Source: Axinella damicornis (lineage: Eukaryota; Porifera; Demospongiae; Axinellida; Axinellidae). Taken from it: DNA of 64,000 nucleotides. The notes beneath the pieces were generated by a model, which did no database searches, was not told the origin of the DNA, and was given only the letters and a program-made list of their open reading frames with translations. A program made the translations under genes and the position numbers. The number at the start of each line of letters is the position of its first letter. Position 1 is the stretch's first letter. Of this stretch, positions 58,970 to 64,000 are shown one piece after another. Where the stretch lies: contig OZ007506.1 of the NCBI GenBank assembly GCA_963931865.1, positions 2,000,531-2,064,530 of the forward strand, read 5' to 3'.

Positions 58970-61900
58970 TCACTGTGCAGCTGCAAGAGCCACAACAGTA
59001 AAATGTAGTTCACTCGGATCTCTGGCCATAAATCCTTGACAGACTCTTGCAGCATCCTAGAAACAACAAGAAGAGACGACTGGTTAAGTGTGGATATTGT
59101 ACCTGGCATTTCTTGTAGGCGGGGGAAAGGAACATAAATGACGTCAGGTCACTATATAGTCTCGTTCCCAGACCCAAACAACCCCAGCGAAGATCGCTAT
59201 CTCGCGGGATACTGCAAAGCGATCTTCGCTGGGGTTGTTTGGGTCTGGGAACGTGACTAGTCACTATAGACATGTTTCTGTGGCATGGAGTAATTCAAAT
59301 GAGACATCATAGAAAATGTCACAAGAAAGGACCATACTGCCATACTACGACGGGAGTGATCAGCAATAAAGTGGTTGTGTGTCTGCGCTGTTCGCTTGCG
59401 ACTGCAAAATAATTATCGCTTGCAAATCTGTTCTTGTGAATATATACTACAATGTAGCTCTGCCAACATTCCGGTGATATCCACAAGAACACAGCAATGG
59501 ATATCAAAAGTGTACCTGCAAGAAGTTATCGGGCGTTGTTGGACCATGATTAATAGGAAATGGTTTTCTTCCATCTGCGAACAAAGAAACAGCATCAGAT
59601 TCTATTAGTGCACGACTGTGTCGTACACCCAAAGGAGCATGATGTCACATTGTAGAGAAATCACACAGTTAATTATCATTCCTAGAATTCTTCACAGCTA
59701 TAGCAGCAACTATGCTAAGCTGCTTAATCCATAGTACGACCACAGTTGAGGGTGCCTCAACTAATTGCAGTTCAAGTGCACAGCCTACACTTAAAGAGTT
59801 CACAGATACTAGCGCACCACGTGCTCTCTTCCCTTCTCTAGTGTACACCAGTACCGTTGTAGGACAAAACACCATGTGCTCCCGTGTAAACAGATCTAAA
59901 CTCACCTAGTTCATATAGGTGTCCGTCCCTATGCACCAGGCTGATAAAATGTAACTTCACTTCCTCGTCTGGAGCTGGGGGCTACAAGTACAGAACAAGC
60001 TATTACATGGTGCATGGTTATGCAAAGCATGTGGTTAACTCACTGCAGTGTCCCCTTCCTGAGCACTGGCCTCGTGGGCCTCTGAGATGCTCTGTGGTAG
60101 GCAAAAATCACAAACTCCAAATCAATGCCCAGAGAATGCAATAAAGAAAGTGTTACTAAGAAAAAAGTGGCTAGGAAAGAAAAAAGAATTCAAGTGAGAA
60201 GGGAAAAAAAAGGAAAAAGAAAGAAAAAAAAGTTCGTCCTTCGAGCCGGATTCGAACCAGCGACCTATGGATAACTTTATTCCACTACAGTCCACCGCTC
60301 TACCAACTGAGCTATCGAAGGAACTGACAAGAATTTTTGTAATTGCACTATACATTCTTTAGCCTATACCCTGGGGCTGTGCAGAGCTGTAGGAATCAAC
60401 AACAGCTTGATAGAGCACAAAAGGGATCAGCAGGGGAGAAGGATAGCCTCGTCCCAGCGGCCTGGGAACGGGGCTAGGGAGAAGGACAGCAGCCGACATG
60501 TACAGCAGAGGCTGTGCTGTGATCACTCAGACACAGTAATGAATGAACTTGCTCATGCTCCAGTTATTAACCTCGTCCTCCTCCAAATATCTTCCCCGTT
60601 CTTCGGGGGACATGTCCTTGGTCTTCTCAAAGAAACCCTTCAAGTAGCCCTCCCCTGGAATAAAAAAGCCATAAGTTCAGCACACATGCATTCCACCAGC
60701 CCTGATCTAAGCACAGGTCATACAGAGTTTATGTGGCTATGTCACGTCAAGGGCATTTTGAGACACTGACGAAGGCTCAATTTTCTGTTGGTCATGTTAC
60801 GCTTAGAAAATGGAGGACTCTGGGTCCAAAATCATTTACATTACACAGGGGTTATGCTTGTCACCCAACTAAAACACACTGAGATGTGCAACATGGATGG
60901 AACAACAAATCATTGAGTCACACTGCATTGTGTGCCTTTGCTATTTACCACACGCTGCCATCCAAAGCCTCCCTCTGAAAAGTTCATGGTTTGTAGCCAT
61001 AGCTGCCAAATGTCATAGCAGCCGAACAACAAGCTGCCAGAGATCTGAACATGCATGGTTATGGTAGTTGCCTAGCCTCGTTCCCAAGCCCCTCCGAGCT
61101 TTCCGTCGCTTGAAGTATGGTTAAGCTGCAAGCGACGGAGAGCTGGGCGGGGGCCTGGGAGCGAGGCTAGTAGTTGCCTTCATGCTGCCCTAAAGTAGGA
61201 CAATTGGCCATTGAGGCCACGTACTGAATGTGATGTTGTCGGTGCTGTTCCCTAGCGAGTGGAGAAGTCCCACGGTGCCACAAGCATTACCCACGAACTG
61301 CTTCATGAAGAATACGCGAGGAGAAACAACCTGACCATCCCTCGTGATCCTGGCCTTCTCCTCCTCTTCATACTTCCTGAACTAGGGAAGAGACAAGCGT
61401 ACAGTATCTATTCATCAAGGTAATGGCTGTCAATACTATGGCCATTCACAAATGCTGGTCCCTGGATTTGAGACAATGAAGGGCGCAATGAAAGCGAGGA
61501 ATACACATGAACAACGTTAAGAGCTGGATCAGTTGGAATATACGGCACCAGAAGTCAGTTCAATACTTAGGGTATATTAGGGCCAGGGCAGTTACTACTT
61601 TACGTTATTGCCACTGACCTCCAATGCCATATCTTCCAACTGATCCCTTGCGGCCTACACCTCCTACAAACTCACCTGTTCAACGCCAAACTCCAAACAC
61701 TCATCGTGTGTGCATATTAAGAACACTTTGAGGTGAGGGTGGTGGAAACATACTCACCTTCTCGTTGATGGGGAAGAGCAGCAGTAGAGAAATGCACGGG
61801 CTCGGGATCATTCCAAGCAGATCTGCGTCCAGCCCAAACACGTCATGGAACTGAAAGTTGGTCTCCATCCCGAGATTGGTTACATACTGGGAATGTGGAA

Positions 61901-62524
61901 ACACATTCAATACAAGAGGCCCGCGAGTTGGGACCTCCAAACACAGTTGTACAGTGCCGACTTTGAGCAGGTAAACCATGGCAACTAGGCTTGTATATAC
62001 TTTGACAGTATGTGTGTTTACATACTGGTAAAGTGTCGTTCTCCACCGATGGGCGTGGATGTCTGCGCACAAGCTAAGATTACTATACAACTTTTGTGCT
62101 CAGCAAGAAATGGTCGTCTGTTGTTTGCGCTGTTCACTTGTGACTGTTAAAGACAATTAGCTTGCAAATCTGTTTTTTTCTCATTTGAATAAATACCAAT
62201 CAAGCGACCATTCAGGAAGATAATTTTATTGGCTCTACCAACATTCCCGCAGCGTCCATGAAAACCTAACAGGTGTTCCTTTCCCCCATGAATGTCTACT
62301 CTGCCCCCCTCCCAACCATAAATCCCATCATTACCATACAATACAAGTCAAGTGCAAGTGTTCACCCTGCAAGGCTCACCTTGTTCATAACCTGTTTGCA
62401 CATGGGAAAGGAGAGAAATAGAGATAAACACACGTCTGAGGTTTAATCTGTAATACACGCAAACCCTCACATCTGGGTTCGCTTCCAGTGGAAGCCACTT
62501 GTCTTTGCTCGCTTTCTCAGCCAT
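58970..62524 (-). CDS. UCHL3: UCHL3-type ubiquitin C-terminal hydrolase
   Basis: Nine exons in transcript order: 62524-62471, 62391-62380, 61886-61758, 61381-61225, 60654-60572, 60091-60044, 59981-59906, 59574-59516, 59056-58970. Phases agree; 234 residues (human UCHL3 230). Catalytic residues are in place: Q in FFMKQF, Cys in [10 protein letters not shown], His in KLHFISLVH, Asp in [13 protein letters not shown]. The crossover-loop region is [11 protein letters not shown]. This cytosolic cysteine protease trims small adducts from ubiquitin and NEDD8. The second exon is a 12-nt microexon encoding VMNK. Head to head with the PAM17-like gene. A tRNA-Tyr on the same strand lies in the intron between 60572 and 60091. 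Confidence 0.95.
59157..59259. mobile_element. 103-bp fold-back MITE with 9-bp TSD, TAGTCTC variant
   Basis: Ends TAGTCTCGTTCCCAGACCCA and inverse. Arms contain AACAACCCCAGCGAAGATCG. Flanked by identical GTCACTATA at 59148-59156 and 59260-59268. Confidence 0.92.
60223..60230 (-). terminator. Poly(T) pol III terminator of tRNA-Tyr
   Basis: Eight A on the plus strand, that is eight T on the minus strand, six bases past the mature tRNA 3' end. Confidence 0.8.
60237..60321 (-). tRNA. tRNA-Tyr (GTA) with 12-nt intron
   Basis: On the minus strand: acceptor CCTTCGA, D arm with A box TAGCTCAGTTGGTAGAG, anticodon stem GTGGA, loop CTGTAGA once a 12-nt intron (TGGAATAAAGTT) is removed, T arm GCTGGTTCGAATCCGGC, acceptor TCGAAGG, discriminator A. 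All stems pair. An intron just 3' of the anticodon is typical of eukaryotic tRNA-Tyr. A run of T on the minus strand (60223-60230) serves as the pol III terminator. Confidence 0.96.
61073..61169. mobile_element. 97-bp fold-back MITE with 9-bp TSD
   Basis: Ends TAGCCTCGTTCCCAAGCCCC and its inverse. Core CCGTCGCTTGAAGTA. Flanked by identical GTAGTTGCC at 61064-61072 and 61170-61178. It lies in a UCHL3 intron. Confidence 0.92.
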
Positions 62525-62619
62525 CCTCAGCCAGTGCAGTGTCAGCCGGCCTCAGCCCAATTCAAGTAACTTTTCTAAGTTCAAAGGTCAAAGGTCGAAT
62601 GACGCACGTGGAAACCAAG
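62525..62619. promoter_or_regulatory. Divergent promoter UCHL3 / PAM17-like
   Basis: Ninety-five bp separate the two start codons. The segment carries tandem AAGGTCAAAGGTCG, a TGACGCACGTG element and AAGATGGC at the plus-strand start, the last resembling the YY1 site found at animal transcription starts. Confidence 0.6.
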
Positions 62620-64000
62620 ATGGCCTCCTTGCAGAAAGTTTTGTTCTTATCGTTACCCAAAAGGGGGCTGCTAGGACTTCCTATACTGTTGGACAGCCGT
62701 GTTTTGTTATGCAGACATGCTACAAGCTGCATCTTTGGAAGAAAACGTCTTATTTTCCACCCTGAATCGTGGCCAAGGCCTTATGTGAATGCTACAGAAC
62801 CAGTTACCGAGAGAATGATGCCTTTTGAAAAATACAGAAAACTGAGAAAGGCTCTGAAATGGAGGGCAAGGATAGCAGGGATCCCCATGGGATTTTTAGG
62901 AATTGCTACATCATCATATGTCAATGTTCACTTCAACCCAGATATGTTTGCAATGTCGCCGGAGGAAATCAAACCCATACTGTACGTTGTATCTCCCCTC
63001 CTTCCAGTCTTCCTCCCTCCCACTTTCCTCTCCTCACTCTCTCTTAACCTCCTCCTTTCCCAATCTCTTTGCCCTTTCACCTCTTACTCCTTCCCTCCTC
63101 TCGCTCCCCTCCTTCCCCTCCCTCCCATCCTCCTTTTCTCCCTCTCTCATCCCTCCTACCTATCCTCTCTGCCTCCCTTCTTCCCCCCCCCCCCCCTCCC
63201 TCTCCCCCACCCCACCTCCTTAACCTATGACAAAAAAACCTTGTCTCCAGTATCCAATCCATACAGACTACATTTCAAATTTGGTAGGCAGTGACTTTTA
63301 TACTTACACTTGGCGTGCACAAACAGTCAGATTTTATTCCACTTGAGTAGTCATGATGTCATGATACAAAAGGTGATATTGCCATAGCAACAATAGTGAC
63401 AAATTTAATTCTGCAGTTAACAACATTACACATAGCACATGATACGTGTATTGATTGAACTTTGTTTTCAATTTCCTTGCTGTAGGGGCATGGATCCAAT
63501 AGTGTTTGCCGCCCTATGTGGGGTGGGGACTGGGGTAGTGGGATTCGTGATGGGAGGGGCCCTCTTTAGTGCCACATGGAAGCTATTGGCCAGAAAGACA
63601 GCCAGAGAGATGCAGGTGGTAAGGAAGGAGACCTTTTGTGAGGTCATGCCTCAATGTACTGTTCAGTTATCTAATGAGTGCAGCCAATACTGGTACACAA
63701 ATTTGGTCAAATATTCAGAGTGTGCCAGGAAAAATATTTCTCAAAAAGGATGTTGCTCTGTCTCCATTGCAAACTGTAATGTTCATATCGTTGTGATGTG
63801 GAGTGCTTATACCAACAGGTTCTGTTTATGTTCTGATGCAGTCTACATATCCCCCCTCCTCTCTTCTCTCCCTCCTCTTATCCCTCACCCTCCGTTCCTC
63901 CCCCTTACCTGCCAGAGAGAGGACGACTTCCTACAGCGCCTCCAAAAACATCGTTTCTCAGCCTTCAACAGGTATGAAGATGATTACTATGGTGACAAAA
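62620..64000 (+). CDS. PAM17-like mitochondrial import motor subunit (5' part)
   Basis: Exons 62620-62981, 63486-63615 and 63916-64000 (continues past the window) join in phase. The N-terminus MASLQKVLFLSLPKRG is a mitochondrial presequence. Then come KYRKLRKALKWRARIAG and a first membrane span (GFLGIATSSY), a second span (ALCGVGTGVVGFVMGGAL), and KTAREMQ / YEDDYYGDK. This order and the final DYYGDK-type motif match Pam17, an inner-membrane protein of the TIM23 presequence motor known best from fungi. The assignment rests on remembered motif similarity. An in-frame ATG at 62599 is also possible. A polypyrimidine tract (63000-63215) occupies intron 1. Confidence 0.65.
62995..63215. repeat. Polypyrimidine tract
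   Basis: CTCCCTCC-rich stretch with a short poly(C), in intron 1 of the PAM17-like gene. The long open frame across it is an artefact. Confidence 0.9.

Overview
This looks like animal nuclear DNA, most likely from an early-branching metazoan such as a demosponge. The signs are: (i) conserved single-copy animal genes split by many short GT-AG introns; (ii) an intron-containing tRNA-Tyr; (iii) dense small transposons; (iv) a protein kinase of the HRDLTATN / PPEAL type that I associate with expanded sponge kinase families. The sponge assignment is an inference. Exon models below were built by hand from splice sites, reading phase and remembered homologues. A 200-base N gap lies at 44772-44971.

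Layout, left to right. 1-3240: 3' end of an unrecognised membrane-protein gene (+). 3806-8176: a 4.4 kb composite transposon with nested elements. 8584-12858: ADCK2-like kinase (-), head to head with integrin-linked kinase ILK (+, 13109-19618). 19847-26530: the snoRNP assembly factor SHQ1 (+). 27245-33878: one gene model joining a protein kinase, a coiled coil and a Rac-type GTPase (+), the most unusual item here. 34351-40005: gamma-tubulin complex protein GCP4 (-), head to head with the ER glucosyltransferase ALG8 (+, 40132-50864). 51720-52464: an undescribed small secreted cysteine-rich protein (-). 52891-58895: the oligosaccharyltransferase subunit MAGT1/TUSC3 (-), with the ubiquitin hydrolase UCHL3 (-, 58970-62524) directly upstream. 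A tRNA-Tyr lies inside a UCHL3 intron. UCHL3 is head to head with a PAM17-like mitochondrial import gene (+) that runs off the right edge.

Most of these genes are housekeeping. ALG8 and MAGT1 both act in ER N-glycosylation, ILK and GCP4 in adhesion and the cytoskeleton, ADCK2 and PAM17 in mitochondria. Three gene pairs share short divergent promoters (about 95-250 bp between start codons).

The non-coding part is dominated by one family of fold-back elements with ends TAGCCTCGTTCCCAGGC and 9-bp target duplications, from about 35 bp to 4.4 kb. There are also piggyBac-, hAT- and mariner-like short elements, a tRNA-derived SINE, CA/TG microsatellites, and unusually many long poly(C)/poly(G) tracts.
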